Part shown: positions 36,009 through 44,268 of the stretch, in pieces | How the letters are laid out: each line of letters opens with the position of its first letter | How positions within the stretch are numbered: position 1 is the stretch's first letter | Assembly (NCBI GenBank): GCA_030645915.1 | Contig: JAUSNO010000024.1 | Coordinates: forward strand, 124,001-188,000 | Source of the DNA: Undibacterium sp. | GTDB taxonomy: Bacteria; Pseudomonadota; Gammaproteobacteria; Burkholderiales; Burkholderiaceae_D | Length of the DNA stretch: 64,000 nt | Direction of reading: 5' to 3' | Notes under the pieces: generated by a model | What the model was told of the DNA's origin: nothing | Database searches by the model: none | The model's input: only the letters and a program-made list of their open reading frames with translations | Made by a program: the position numbers and the translations under genes

Positions 36009-36084
36009 GCCAGCTTAGCTCATCCGGTAGAGCACTTGAATAGTAAGCAAGAGGTAGGGGGTTCGATTCCTTCAGCTGGCACCA
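36009..36084 (+). tRNA. tRNA-Thr-like gene with AGU anticodon
   Basis: The region folds as a complete cloverleaf. The acceptor stem GCCAGCT (36009-36015) pairs perfectly with AGCTGGC (36074-36080), followed by A and an encoded CCA. The D stem is GCTC/GAGC, the T stem GGGGG/CCTTC (with two G-U pairs) and the T loop TTCGATT. The anticodon stem CTTGA/GCAAG has an A-G mismatch at the last pair. The loop ATAGTAA gives anticodon AGU (36042-36044), for Thr. G1-C72 and C2-G71 also fit Thr identity. A34 is unusual for bacterial tRNA-Thr, so a degenerate or specialised tRNA is possible. Confidence 0.65.
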
Positions 36085-36155
36085 ATTATTTTTTCAATGA
36101 TGAAGCATCATCAAAAAATTCTAATCATCCGTAGGAAAACAACGAGCGATATTTC

Positions 36156-37346
36156 ATGAAAATTTTGCTTGCCCATAATTCCTACCAACAAGCAGGCGGC
36201 GAAGATACTGCAGTGAAAGCAGAGATCGATCTGCTGCGATCCCGTGGAAATGAAGTCATTGAGTATCGCAGAGATAACAGCGAAATTACAAGTCAATCCT
36301 CTTTTTTAACGGCAATTTCGACGATATGGTCAAGTCGATCTATCGACGAAATGGAACTACTATGCAAAAAATTTCAGCCCGATATTATTCACGCACACAA
36401 TACGTTTCCACTTATTTCGCCCTCTTTATATTGGTTTGCCTCAGCTAAAAAAATTCCAATAGTACAGACGCTGCATAATTTTCGGCTTCTCTGTCCACAA
36501 GCAATGTTTTTGCGCGACGGAAAAGTTTGCGAAGACTGCCTTGGAAAAATTCCCTGGCGCGCAGTAACTCGACGTTGCTACCACGCATCAACATTGCAAT
36601 CAGCAGTAGTAACAAACATGCTGACCACCCATCGCACTATTGGAACGTATCAGCGTCGTGTTGCGGCTTATATTGCAATGAATCATTTTTGTCGCGAAAA
36701 ATTTATTGCTGGCGGGTTACCGGCAGATCGAATTCATATCAAGCCCAATTTTGTCAATCCCAGCCATACGCCAAATTGGGAATCGCGGCGTGACGGCCTG
36801 TTTGTCGGACGACTATCAGAGGAAAAAGGGATCGCGACTCTAATAGAAGCCATACAGGAAATAATGGTTCAAAAAAAAAATATGAACACTTCCTTGTCCG
36901 TAAAGGTAGTGGGTAGCGGGCCACTATCTTCAGAAGTTAGTCGTGCATTCGCAAACGATTATCTTGCAAAAAAAAATTCAGCCGAGATTTTTTCATTATT
37001 GCATTCGACTTTATTTTTGGTCGCGCCAAGCACCTGTTATGAAACTTTTGGTTTGGCCGCGGCGGAGGCTTTTTCTTGTGGTGTTCCTGTGATTGCGAGC
37101 CGTCACGGCGGATTGGCAGAGTTGGTGACTGACGGTGTAAATGGACTGTTGTTTACTCCCGGTGATGCGAACGACCTTGCTAAAAAGATTTTATGGGCGC
37201 ATGAACATCCTGATCAAATGATAGAAATGGGGCGAGCTGCCTACCAGGACTATCGAAGCAAATACACCCCTGAACGAAACTACAAGATTCTGATGGATAT
37301 TTACCAGAACGCTGTAGCCACCAATGGAGTCCAGCATGAGCATTAA
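36156..37346 (+). CDS. GT4-family glycosyltransferase
   Basis: 396 residues, GT-B fold. The N-terminal acceptor domain opens MKILLAHNSYQQAGGEDTAV and has IHAHNTFPLISP and PIVQTLHNFRLLCPQAMFLR. The C-terminal donor domain has FVGRLSEEKGIATLIEAI and APSTCYETFGLAAAEAFSCG (the EX7E region), followed by VPVIASRHGGLAE. It probably adds one sugar to the lipid-linked repeat unit. Its end overlaps the following WecG/TagA gene by 11 bases, indicating translational coupling. Confidence 0.92.
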   Translation: MKILLAHNSYQQAGGEDTAVKAEIDLLRSRGNEVIEYRRDNSEITSQSSFLTAISTIWSSRSIDEMELLCKKFQPDIIHAHNTFPLISPSLYWFASAKKIPIVQTLHNFRLLCPQAMFLRDGKVCEDCLGKIPWRAVTRRCYHASTLQSAVVTNMLTTHRTIGTYQRRVAAYIAMNHFCREKFIAGGLPADRIHIKPNFVNPSHTPNWESRRDGLFVGRLSEEKGIATLIEAIQEIMVQKKNMNTSLSVKVVGSGPLSSEVSRAFANDYLAKKNSAEIFSLLHSTLFLVAPSTCYETFGLAAAEAFSCGVPVIASRHGGLAELVTDGVNGLLFTPGDANDLAKKILWAHEHPDQMIEMGRAAYQDYRSKYTPERNYKILMDIYQNAVATNGVQHEH

Positions 37347-38097
37347 ACGCTTTCCGGTATTAGGCGCATATATCAGTCACATCACATGGGATGATGCCAT
37401 CCAGAAGATTCAAGAGTGGGGACAGCGGCACGAGTCCCGCTACGTCTGCATTTGCAATGTGCACTCCGTTGTGACTGCTGCGCGGGATCCAGATTTTAAT
37501 AGGGTGATTAATAGTGCGGATATGGCTACACCGGATGGTGCGCCTGTTGCCTGGGTACTGAGACATTCCGGTTTTGAAACTCAAGAGCGAATTAATGGCC
37601 CGGATTTAATGTGGCGCTACTTGAAAAAAGCAGAGGAACTGGATCAGCAAGTTTTTTTTTACGGCAGTAACGACGATACCTTAAGTAAATTAATTGTATC
37701 AATTAATAGTGAATTCCCGCGATTGCGCATTGCTGGTGCATATTCACCGCCATTTCGCCCGCTTACTCTGGAAGAAGATGAGGCCGAAATAAATCTGATC
37801 AAGCAATCTGGTGCGCATGTGGTGTTCGTTGGATTGGGATGTCCCAAGCAAGAACGATGGATGGCTGCACATTGCGGTCGGATTAATGCTGTCATGATCG
37901 GTGTTGGTGCCGCTTTCGACTACCATGCTGGCACCATCAAACGTGCACCGTTATCCTGGCAGCGACACGGCTTTGAATGGCTATATCGATTAATTTCTGA
38001 ACCAAGACGTTTATTCATGCGCTATTTGATCACCAATACTTTGTTCGTCTTGGGGCTGTCAAAACAATTACTGATGCAAAAAATCAGGAGCCGGTAA
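37336..38097 (+). CDS. WecG/TagA/CpsF-family glycosyltransferase (GT26)
   Basis: 253 residues from the ATG at 37336, which has GGAG at suitable distance inside the end of the previous gene. Motifs: TPDGAPVAWVLR, RINGPDLMWRYLKKAEE, FFYGSNDD and VGLGCPKQERWMAAHCG, followed by the GVGAAFDYHAG segment. Family members transfer N-acetylmannosaminuronic acid, N-acetylmannosamine or glucuronic acid to lipid-linked intermediates. With ugd in the locus, glucuronate is a reasonable donor, though unproven. Confidence 0.92.
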   Translation: MSIKRFPVLGAYISHITWDDAIQKIQEWGQRHESRYVCICNVHSVVTAARDPDFNRVINSADMATPDGAPVAWVLRHSGFETQERINGPDLMWRYLKKAEELDQQVFFYGSNDDTLSKLIVSINSEFPRLRIAGAYSPPFRPLTLEEDEAEINLIKQSGAHVVFVGLGCPKQERWMAAHCGRINAVMIGVGAAFDYHAGTIKRAPLSWQRHGFEWLYRLISEPRRLFMRYLITNTLFVLGLSKQLLMQKIRSR

Positions 38098-38105
38098 ACC
38101 GCCAC

Positions 38106-38138
38106 GAACACCGGTTCTCTAGAGAGAACGCGGTGTTC
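38106..38138. terminator. Strong 15-bp hairpin between convergent genes
   Basis: GAACACCGGTTCTCT pairs with AGAGAAC-g-CGGTGTTC around an AG loop with a single bulged G. It starts 9 bp after the stop of the WecG-like gene and lies before the end of the beta-helix gene on the other strand. There is no long uridine run, so Rho-independent action is uncertain. Confidence 0.6.
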
Positions 38139-38200
38139 GCTTTGGTCATTTACTTAATTAATGCACTATCAATTAGATTGCCTTAAATCGGTGTATTGAA

Positions 38201-40648
38201 TCAGGGCGCGGTTCTCAATGGATGAGGATACGTATAAGGCGTATAACCGGGTTTGGCAGAAAGGAAATAATCCCGATTCAGACCAATCGAAGATGGACAG
38301 GTATTGTCGATCCCGTTAGTTGTGTACCCATTGCTGGAATTCGATGAATTGTTCCAGATATAAGCCGATCTGATTTGATCCTGTCCAGGATAAGCTCCGC
38401 AAGAAAATCCCTCCGTCATCAGTTCAATAGTTCTGCTAATTGTCGCTGTCGAAGTATTATTGAAGATCACGCCATCACCACCACGGATACCAATTGCGCT
38501 GCGCTGCAATCCACCGCTGATATTCGTCGAGTAGTCATTATTGTAGATCTCATAACTGCGGGAACCACGACTGGATGATGAGACACCATGTGCATCGGTC
38601 ATCGCATAGTCTTTAGCTGCATCGGTGCCAATCACGGTATTGTGTCTGAACACATAAACAGAGCCGTTGTTTGAAGCAATATTATGACGGTTACCCGAAA
38701 AATAATTATCCTCTACATAAACAGCATTAGCAGAACCAAGGCTTAATGCCGGCCAAGCGCCACCGCCATAGACAACAACGCCGTATCCGAGGTTTTTCAG
38801 ATCTGGACTGTAGTTATTAATGAAGTAATTGCTATAGATAACACCACGCTGATTCGGTGCATCGCCCACATATACCGCACTGAAAATAAATTTGCTGAAT
38901 TTGGAATTGGAAACTCTAAAGTCCTGACATCCATTCAGTAATCCTATTCCCTTGTCCTGAATAGATCCGTTTCCGTTACCAATCAAGCCTATTTTGCTGA
39001 ACCTGGCTGGTTTGCCATTGGAGCAATTAAACGCGACTAAATAGGCAGTGTTGGACACAGCTCCGACACGGCGAATAATGGTTGCATCTTGACCTGCACC
39101 TTGCAGATACACACCACCAGGCACATTCAATTGTTGCGTACCCCAACTGCAGTCACCCGCCGGAATATTAACGGTAGTACCGGAAGCAGCACTATTTACA
39201 GCAGACTGTACCGCGCTATACGAACAATTCGGCACGTTAATCACTGGACCAGGAGCTGGCGTTGGCGTCGGCGTCGGCGTCGGCGTTGGCGTTGGCGTTG
39301 GCGTTGGCGTTGGCGTTGGCGTTGGCGTTGTACCTCCAGTGCAAGTGTATAGACTCCAGAAATAAGTGCTTATTGCTGGGTCATACGCAGGATTGTCATG
39401 CGTCGCCTTATACAATTTTCCATTGTCTGGATGAGTAACAATCTCACCTGTGACATACATGCGGCCCCATACCAGTTTTGGATAGCTACAGGTAGGTGCA
39501 GGAGCCGGTGCCGTCGTTACCGTACGTAAAGGATGTGGATAGGTATATGGTGTATAACCAGGCTTGGCAGTCGTAAAATAATCTCGTCCCAGAGAGACTG
39601 AGGAAGGACAATTGTTTGCAATGCCACTTGGATACGTATTACTAGTATTGTTCCAAAAGTAGGCGCTGCGTGTTTGATCCTGCCCAGGATATTTGCCACA
39701 ACTAAAACCGTCAACATCCAACTCGATTGGCCGGGCGATATTGGCTGTCATCGTATTATTGAAAGCAACACCATCGCCACCTTTGATACTAATCGCAGTC
39801 CGGGCCGAACCCGCTGTCAGGCTTGCTGAAAATTGGTTATTGTATATTTCCCAACTACGAGAACCATGGGGTGCAGAAGAAAGACCACGAGCGTTTACCA
39901 TTGCAAAGTCTTTTGTGCTGTCGGTTGCCACTACCTTGTTGTACCTAAATACAAATCTGGCCGAGTCATTCGATGCGACATTGGTGGTATTGCCCTGGAA
40001 ATTGTTATTCTCGAGATACACCGCATTCTGCGTTCCCAAGTTAAGCGCTGGCCAGGAGCCATCCGCAAGAATAGCCACGCCATAGCCTGCGCCAATTCTG
40101 TTATTGGCTATAAATTCGCTATTAAAAATAACTCCGCGCTGCGCAATTGCACCATCGATTTCAATACCAGCGCCGCCAAATTTTGTAAATTTTGCGTTGA
40201 AAACTTTGAAATCCACACATCCTTGCATCAACCCAAGACCTTTGTCATTGATGTTGGTATTGCCATTACCAGCCAAAGTCAGGTCTGAGAGAACTGCACT
40301 TTGTCCATTAGAACAATTAAGTGAAATGAGATACGTCGTATCAGGGACCGTTCCTGCCCGGCGAATGATCGTTAAGTCCTTTCCAGCACCACGCAAATTG
40401 ATGCCAGCAGGAACGGTAACTTGCGATCCGTTCCAACTGCAATCACCCGCAGGAATAAGGACGGTCGTACCGGAAGCTGCCGAATTGACGGCACTTTGCA
40501 CGTTCGCTGCGGAGCAACTTGCAGCCTTGATTTCCACTGAAGCGGCGGAAGCGGTTAAGGGGATGGCGACTTGCGAGGCAAGGCCAATCGTCAAACTAAC
40601 TGACAGGATGCCAGTACATGTTTCTTTGTTAAAAATACGCTTATTCAT
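38201..40648 (-). CDS. Secreted duplicated beta-helix protein with carbohydrate-binding-like module
   Basis: 815 residues with signal peptide (cut near TASA, residue 35). Two homologous halves, about 44-374 and 473-813, share the same landmarks: VQSAVNSAASGTTV, IPAGDCSW, GAGxDxTIIRR, NCSNG, QRGVI, WPAL, GGDGV-FNNT, GFSCG-YPGQDQ-RSAY and PGYTPYTYPHPLRT. Many asparagine ladders suggest a right-handed parallel beta-helix (pectin-lyase-like) fold. Between the halves are a CBM5/12-like segment (LVWGRMYVTGEIV ... YFWSLYTC) and a Thr-Pro linker. It is probably extracellular and acts on or binds the exopolysaccharide, as a lyase, epimerase or depolymerase; no catalytic residue can be named. Confidence 0.8.
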   Translation of the reverse strand: MNKRIFNKETCTGILSVSLTIGLASQVAIPLTASAASVEIKAASCSAANVQSAVNSAASGTTVLIPAGDCSWNGSQVTVPAGINLRGAGKDLTIIRRAGTVPDTTYLISLNCSNGQSAVLSDLTLAGNGNTNINDKGLGLMQGCVDFKVFNAKFTKFGGAGIEIDGAIAQRGVIFNSEFIANNRIGAGYGVAILADGSWPALNLGTQNAVYLENNNFQGNTTNVASNDSARFVFRYNKVVATDSTKDFAMVNARGLSSAPHGSRSWEIYNNQFSASLTAGSARTAISIKGGDGVAFNNTMTANIARPIELDVDGFSCGKYPGQDQTRSAYFWNNTSNTYPSGIANNCPSSVSLGRDYFTTAKPGYTPYTYPHPLRTVTTAPAPAPTCSYPKLVWGRMYVTGEIVTHPDNGKLYKATHDNPAYDPAISTYFWSLYTCTGGTTPTPTPTPTPTPTPTPTPTPTPTPAPGPVINVPNCSYSAVQSAVNSAASGTTVNIPAGDCSWGTQQLNVPGGVYLQGAGQDATIIRRVGAVSNTAYLVAFNCSNGKPARFSKIGLIGNGNGSIQDKGIGLLNGCQDFRVSNSKFSKFIFSAVYVGDAPNQRGVIYSNYFINNYSPDLKNLGYGVVVYGGGAWPALSLGSANAVYVEDNYFSGNRHNIASNNGSVYVFRHNTVIGTDAAKDYAMTDAHGVSSSSRGSRSYEIYNNDYSTNISGGLQRSAIGIRGGDGVIFNNTSTATISRTIELMTEGFSCGAYPGQDQIRSAYIWNNSSNSSNGYTTNGIDNTCPSSIGLNRDYFLSAKPGYTPYTYPHPLRTAP
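39258..39329. repeat. Twelve tandem hexamers coding the Thr-Pro linker
   Basis: Twelve consecutive GGCGTT or GGCGTC units, 72 bp, on the plus strand. On the coding strand they give alternating Thr-Pro. The unit is a multiple of three, so slippage would change linker length without shifting the frame. Confidence 0.95.
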
Positions 40649-40681
40649 AAATCACTTTCACAACAACTTCGATTAAAAGAT

Positions 40682-40890
40682 TATTTTTCTTTGCGGCCAT
40701 ATTAAGTTTGATGTTCACCGAAAGCAAGAAATATTTCACATTGTGAAATATTCATGGTTTTTCAACACGTCTCAAATGCTTAAATAAGTAGCACTACAAA
40801 CATAAAAGAATATATTTTCTTTGCAGCCATATTAGTTTTGATGTTCACCGAAAGCAAGAAATATTTCACATTGTGAAATGACCATGGTTT
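40682..40890. repeat. Direct repeat pair, each with a TTTCACA-T-TGTGAAA palindrome
   Basis: Units at about 40682-40760 and 40812-40890 are nearly identical, offset by exactly 130 bp, including GATGTTCACCGAAAGCAAGA. Each carries a perfect palindrome around a central T: ATATTTCACA/TGTGAAATAT at 40731-40751 and ATTTCACA/TGTGAAAT at 40863-40879. They lie 35-240 bp upstream of the beta-helix gene start, fitting a duplicated operator or promoter. Confidence 0.75.
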
Positions 40891-41076
40891 TATATTAACG
40901 TCTATTTACAAAAAAATGGGGCGGTAAAATCGAGCAATCGATAAAAATAGATCGCGCCACCGATAGCAAGAATTGTGAATAGAGAGAAAGACACCGCCCA
41001 TGAAAAGCATCGCTTGCGAGCAAAACTTACTCAATGAAGACAAAAAGGCTGATTAGGGGGTATGGGGAAATTGAAC

Positions 41077-41109
41077 AAAAAAAAGCACACGAAAATCCAA
41101 AACGTGTGC
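41077..41109 (-). terminator. Rho-independent terminator downstream of the GMC oxidoreductase gene
   Basis: On the minus strand GCACACG pairs with CGTGTGC around an 11-base loop and is followed by eight T residues (41077-41084). It is 143 bp past the stop of the GMC oxidoreductase gene. Confidence 0.75.
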
Positions 41110-41251
41110 AGTCAAAACATAGGGAAATATAGATAGCGGTTTTTTTATGAAGTGAGAGTACTGTAGTCAGAATCCTTGAACATGAACAATTGCAGTGACA
41201 GAAAATTGCATTAAATAGGCATCAGGTAATCGGCGATTCTACGCAAACAGA

Positions 41252-42913
41252 TTAAGCTACCAAGGTTTCTACTGGCGTCTCAACGACCGCCATCGGCTCA
41301 TGAATTATATGGTGAATATGTTGCCCCAATTTAAAAGTCAAGGCCGCAAGTGTAATGGTGGGGAAATTTGCCCCAGCAGTCGGAAAAACTGAACTACCAG
41401 CGATGTACAGGTTAGTCATCCCATGCACTTTACAGTCACGATCAACAACTCCTTGCTTGGGTGAATCATGCATTCTGGTCGTTCCCATGTGATGCCACGT
41501 CCCCTCTTTTTCGAGACTTGATGGCCACGGTTTGCCTTCTATACACGGATCAAGTTTCACATCAGCTACGCCAGTTAGTTGAATTTCTTCCGCGATAATT
41601 GCTAGTGTTCTGTCTAAAGTGTGCTGCACTGCCGATCCCAATTTCCAATCCACCTGAACACGTGGGATACCTAATGCATCCTTATTTGTCGTCGATAGTG
41701 TTACCCGGCTATTTGGATTAGGTTCCGGCTCAACTATAATTTGAAATTTCACATCGCGGATCAATGATCGTGGATGAAAAAATCTGGTGAAGCCATAACC
41801 GACCGTATCGACAGGATGAGAAACCATACTGGCAATGTCGCGACTTAAACTCCATCCAGCCTGCTCTTTTTTTAATAAAGCCTGCTTGCATCGAAACAGT
41901 GCCTGCGCCCCCTCAGACCCTTCACCAGGAAAAACAGAAGAAAACCATACACGCGCATTGAGCAGTCTTTCAGCCTTGAGTACCTCAGGTGTAAGTGCCA
42001 GTTGTGATGCAATATGAATGCCATGTGCCGACACGGCAGAATTCATATAGTGATATTTAATATCAAATAATTTATTGGTAGCCCAATGCTTGGAAAAACG
42101 AATGCTCCCTGACTGCATTCGTGGATGATCCATGAAAAACCGTCCGACCAGCCCATTTGCATTTCCAAGGCCATTTGCATGTGTTTTATTTGATGCAAGC
42201 AATAAACGCGCATTTTCTATGCCCCCGGTGGCCAAGACAAATATCTTGGCAAACACGGACATCTTGCGACCAGTCAATGTCGCCACCTTTACGCTAGAAA
42301 CAGATTGACTTGATTTTTTTGTCTCAATATCTATGACGTTCGCATGAAGGAACACACGAACATGTCGCGAATTGCGTAACTCATTTCTATAGAGTTTGCC
42401 AAAACGGACAGGCGGACTGAATTGAGAAATCGTATCGCGCACCCTACCGCTAGGTAATGGCATGCGTTTTACGTCAGGTCGATTAATCGCTTTTTCCCAA
42501 TAAGCGGGATCAAAATTTTTTGGGCCAAGTTTTAATAGTTCGTGCGTTCTCTCATAAAACGGCATCAATTCATCCAAGGAGAAGGGCCATCCACTATGTT
42601 CAATCCAGTCTCGTTTCTCAAAATCCCATGGATCAAGCGGCCGACACCAGCCTCCCCAGCAGTTGCTGCTTCCACCCAGAAAACGGCTACGACATCCGTC
42701 TGCAAAGATATACGGAAGGCCAATGTCTTCACCTCGGTACAAATCACGCGTTGGGCTATCCGGCTTTAATCCGCCACTTTCGAGAACGCATGCGTCGATC
42801 CCAAAGCGCTCCATTTCAAGAGCCATGGTGATGCCAGCCACACCAGCACCTATGATGCAAACCGTGGTCTTCACAATGCTGTCTGTATCAACGTTTCGTG
42901 TATCAATAAACAT
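41252..42913 (-). CDS. GMC-family FAD-dependent oxidoreductase
   Basis: 553 residues from the ATG at 42913 (MFIDTRNVD); a TTG 17 codons upstream is less likely. The FAD-binding motif VCIIGAGVAGITMALEMERF is near residue 18. GGSSNCWGGWCRPLDPWDF is the GMC family block, and the C-terminal end has WHHMGTTRMHD and LYIAGSSVFPTAGANFPTIT. No signal peptide, so it acts in the cytoplasm. Such enzymes oxidise sugar or alcohol groups; in a polysaccharide locus it may modify a nucleotide sugar or lipid-linked glycan. It is 80 bp downstream of the FemAB/BioF2-like gene on the same strand. Confidence 0.88.
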   Translation of the reverse strand: MFIDTRNVDTDSIVKTTVCIIGAGVAGITMALEMERFGIDACVLESGGLKPDSPTRDLYRGEDIGLPYIFADGCRSRFLGGSSNCWGGWCRPLDPWDFEKRDWIEHSGWPFSLDELMPFYERTHELLKLGPKNFDPAYWEKAINRPDVKRMPLPSGRVRDTISQFSPPVRFGKLYRNELRNSRHVRVFLHANVIDIETKKSSQSVSSVKVATLTGRKMSVFAKIFVLATGGIENARLLLASNKTHANGLGNANGLVGRFFMDHPRMQSGSIRFSKHWATNKLFDIKYHYMNSAVSAHGIHIASQLALTPEVLKAERLLNARVWFSSVFPGEGSEGAQALFRCKQALLKKEQAGWSLSRDIASMVSHPVDTVGYGFTRFFHPRSLIRDVKFQIIVEPEPNPNSRVTLSTTNKDALGIPRVQVDWKLGSAVQHTLDRTLAIIAEEIQLTGVADVKLDPCIEGKPWPSSLEKEGTWHHMGTTRMHDSPKQGVVDRDCKVHGMTNLYIAGSSVFPTAGANFPTITLAALTFKLGQHIHHIIHEPMAVVETPVETLVA

Positions 42914-42993
42914 AAGATGTACTCTGCAAAGTAATTCGTGAAACGCTGATACAACATAACGCAACGCGAATAGAGGTTAGTGATCCGTTATTT

Positions 42994-44151
42994 TTAAATA
43001 CGTCGTATAGCGCTAAGAAATTGCATAGCCAGTCTCGACATCAATCCATTGGATTTTTTGATCTGTTGCAAATACAAAACCGCTTGGCGAGTTTTTGCAC
43101 GCTTCCAAATAATTAAGGCCAATTTAAGATGCATTAAAAACTGAAATTTAGAACGATAAATCACGACCTGGAATAAATCACGCTGAATACCGTTCAGCGC
43201 AAATTTATAATCGTACCGTCCCCATAAAAAATGAAATTCGTTTCCCCCGCGATCAATGCATTCGCAAATCATATGGGCGCAACACAACATACCCAGACTG
43301 TAAACATCGTAATTTGAGTCATGCGCAATAACAGTCAAAAAATAATTTTTTCCAGTGCGAAAACAAATGGCACCAGCACAAACATGATCATCAACAGTCG
43401 CGATACAAACCAAGCCACTTTCTCTCACTTGCGTCACTAGCAGTTCAGTCTCCTCCTCATCAATAGCCGGCACCTTATTTTTTTCAAGCATTCGGGTTCT
43501 ATTTAAGGCGACAACATCATGAATGTCCTGCTCTTTCACACTACCGTCTAATGACATGCGAAAAGAAAAAGAAGGATGTTCAATCTCAAGTTTTTTTTGA
43601 CATCGTTTTAAATTTCGTCGTAAATTTTTACCCAGACTTGCGAGATACAGTTGAGTATCCTGAGGTAAATCAATCACGATATCTTCAAGGTAGTTATATC
43701 GCTGAAAAGGAAATACAAAGTGATCCATTTCCGTACTAATTGCACGAAATTTGATCACGGCCACCTCATTAAAATGATCAAAAATATATCGAGAGAATCG
43801 CTCTACCTCATTATCAGAAATAGCAATTACCTCATTAAAAACAGTTACAACCGATTTTTCCCGTTGAAAGAGAATGAGAGAAATAATATTCCCTTTGAAT
43901 CGCTCAACATACGTGTTTACGCAGTCGAAATTTTTAAGCTCCCTCAAATGCGATAGAGAGGAATAAAAATTTCCATATAAACGCACTAATTCTGACTCGA
44001 CAAATTCAGGTACGTCGTCATAACAACTAACTGAAACATCATTTGCCTTATCAATATCAACCAGCGAAATAGTGCTGTAAGGTACCACCTTCGATACCGT
44101 TATTTGAGCCGAATTCGCATCAGCTATCACTCGATTTATTGTTGTCGACAT
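42994..44151 (-). CDS. FemAB/BioF2-like GNAT acyltransferase
   Basis: 385 residues. The C-terminal half matches the Acetyltransf_6 (BioF2-like) pattern: LGKNLRRNLKRCQKKLE, DVVALNRTRMLEK, GAICFRTGKNYFLTVIAHD and HFLWGRYDYKFALNG. Proteins like this occur in exopolysaccharide and PEP-CTERM-type loci and are thought to acylate or aminoacylate sugars; the substrate is unknown. It lies between the Wzc-type kinase and the GMC oxidoreductase, all on the minus strand, so the group may be one transcription unit with wza and wzc. Confidence 0.78.
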   Translation of the reverse strand: MSTTINRVIADANSAQITVSKVVPYSTISLVDIDKANDVSVSCYDDVPEFVESELVRLYGNFYSSLSHLRELKNFDCVNTYVERFKGNIISLILFQREKSVVTVFNEVIAISDNEVERFSRYIFDHFNEVAVIKFRAISTEMDHFVFPFQRYNYLEDIVIDLPQDTQLYLASLGKNLRRNLKRCQKKLEIEHPSFSFRMSLDGSVKEQDIHDVVALNRTRMLEKNKVPAIDEEETELLVTQVRESGLVCIATVDDHVCAGAICFRTGKNYFLTVIAHDSNYDVYSLGMLCCAHMICECIDRGGNEFHFLWGRYDYKFALNGIQRDLFQVVIYRSKFQFLMHLKLALIIWKRAKTRQAVLYLQQIKKSNGLMSRLAMQFLSAIRRI

Positions 44152-44268
44152 TACGCGTCCCGTTTATTTAGCCTTCATGGAAACAAAGAGCTTACGAATA
44201 AAGCTGTAACTAAGTAGAGAATTGCGGAGCAATCACAATTTCCCCGACCCTACGCCCCTATAACGTTG

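Larger units (their letters stand above)
40649..41251. other. Intergenic region with direct repeats and palindromes
   Basis: About 600 bp with no gene. It holds an approximately 80-bp direct repeat (two units 130 bp apart) near the beta-helix start and a terminator for the GMC oxidoreductase gene. The remainder is AT-rich with nothing recognised. Confidence 0.7.

Noticed and set aside
34867-36010. Search for an integrase, transposase or attachment-site duplication near the tRNA-like gene
   Set aside because: No such gene or repeated tRNA 3' end was found in the window, so an integrated island cannot be claimed.
39258-39329. Tandem hexamers considered as a CRISPR-like or regulatory repeat
   Set aside because: No spacers; the repeats are in frame and code the Thr-Pro linker of the beta-helix protein.
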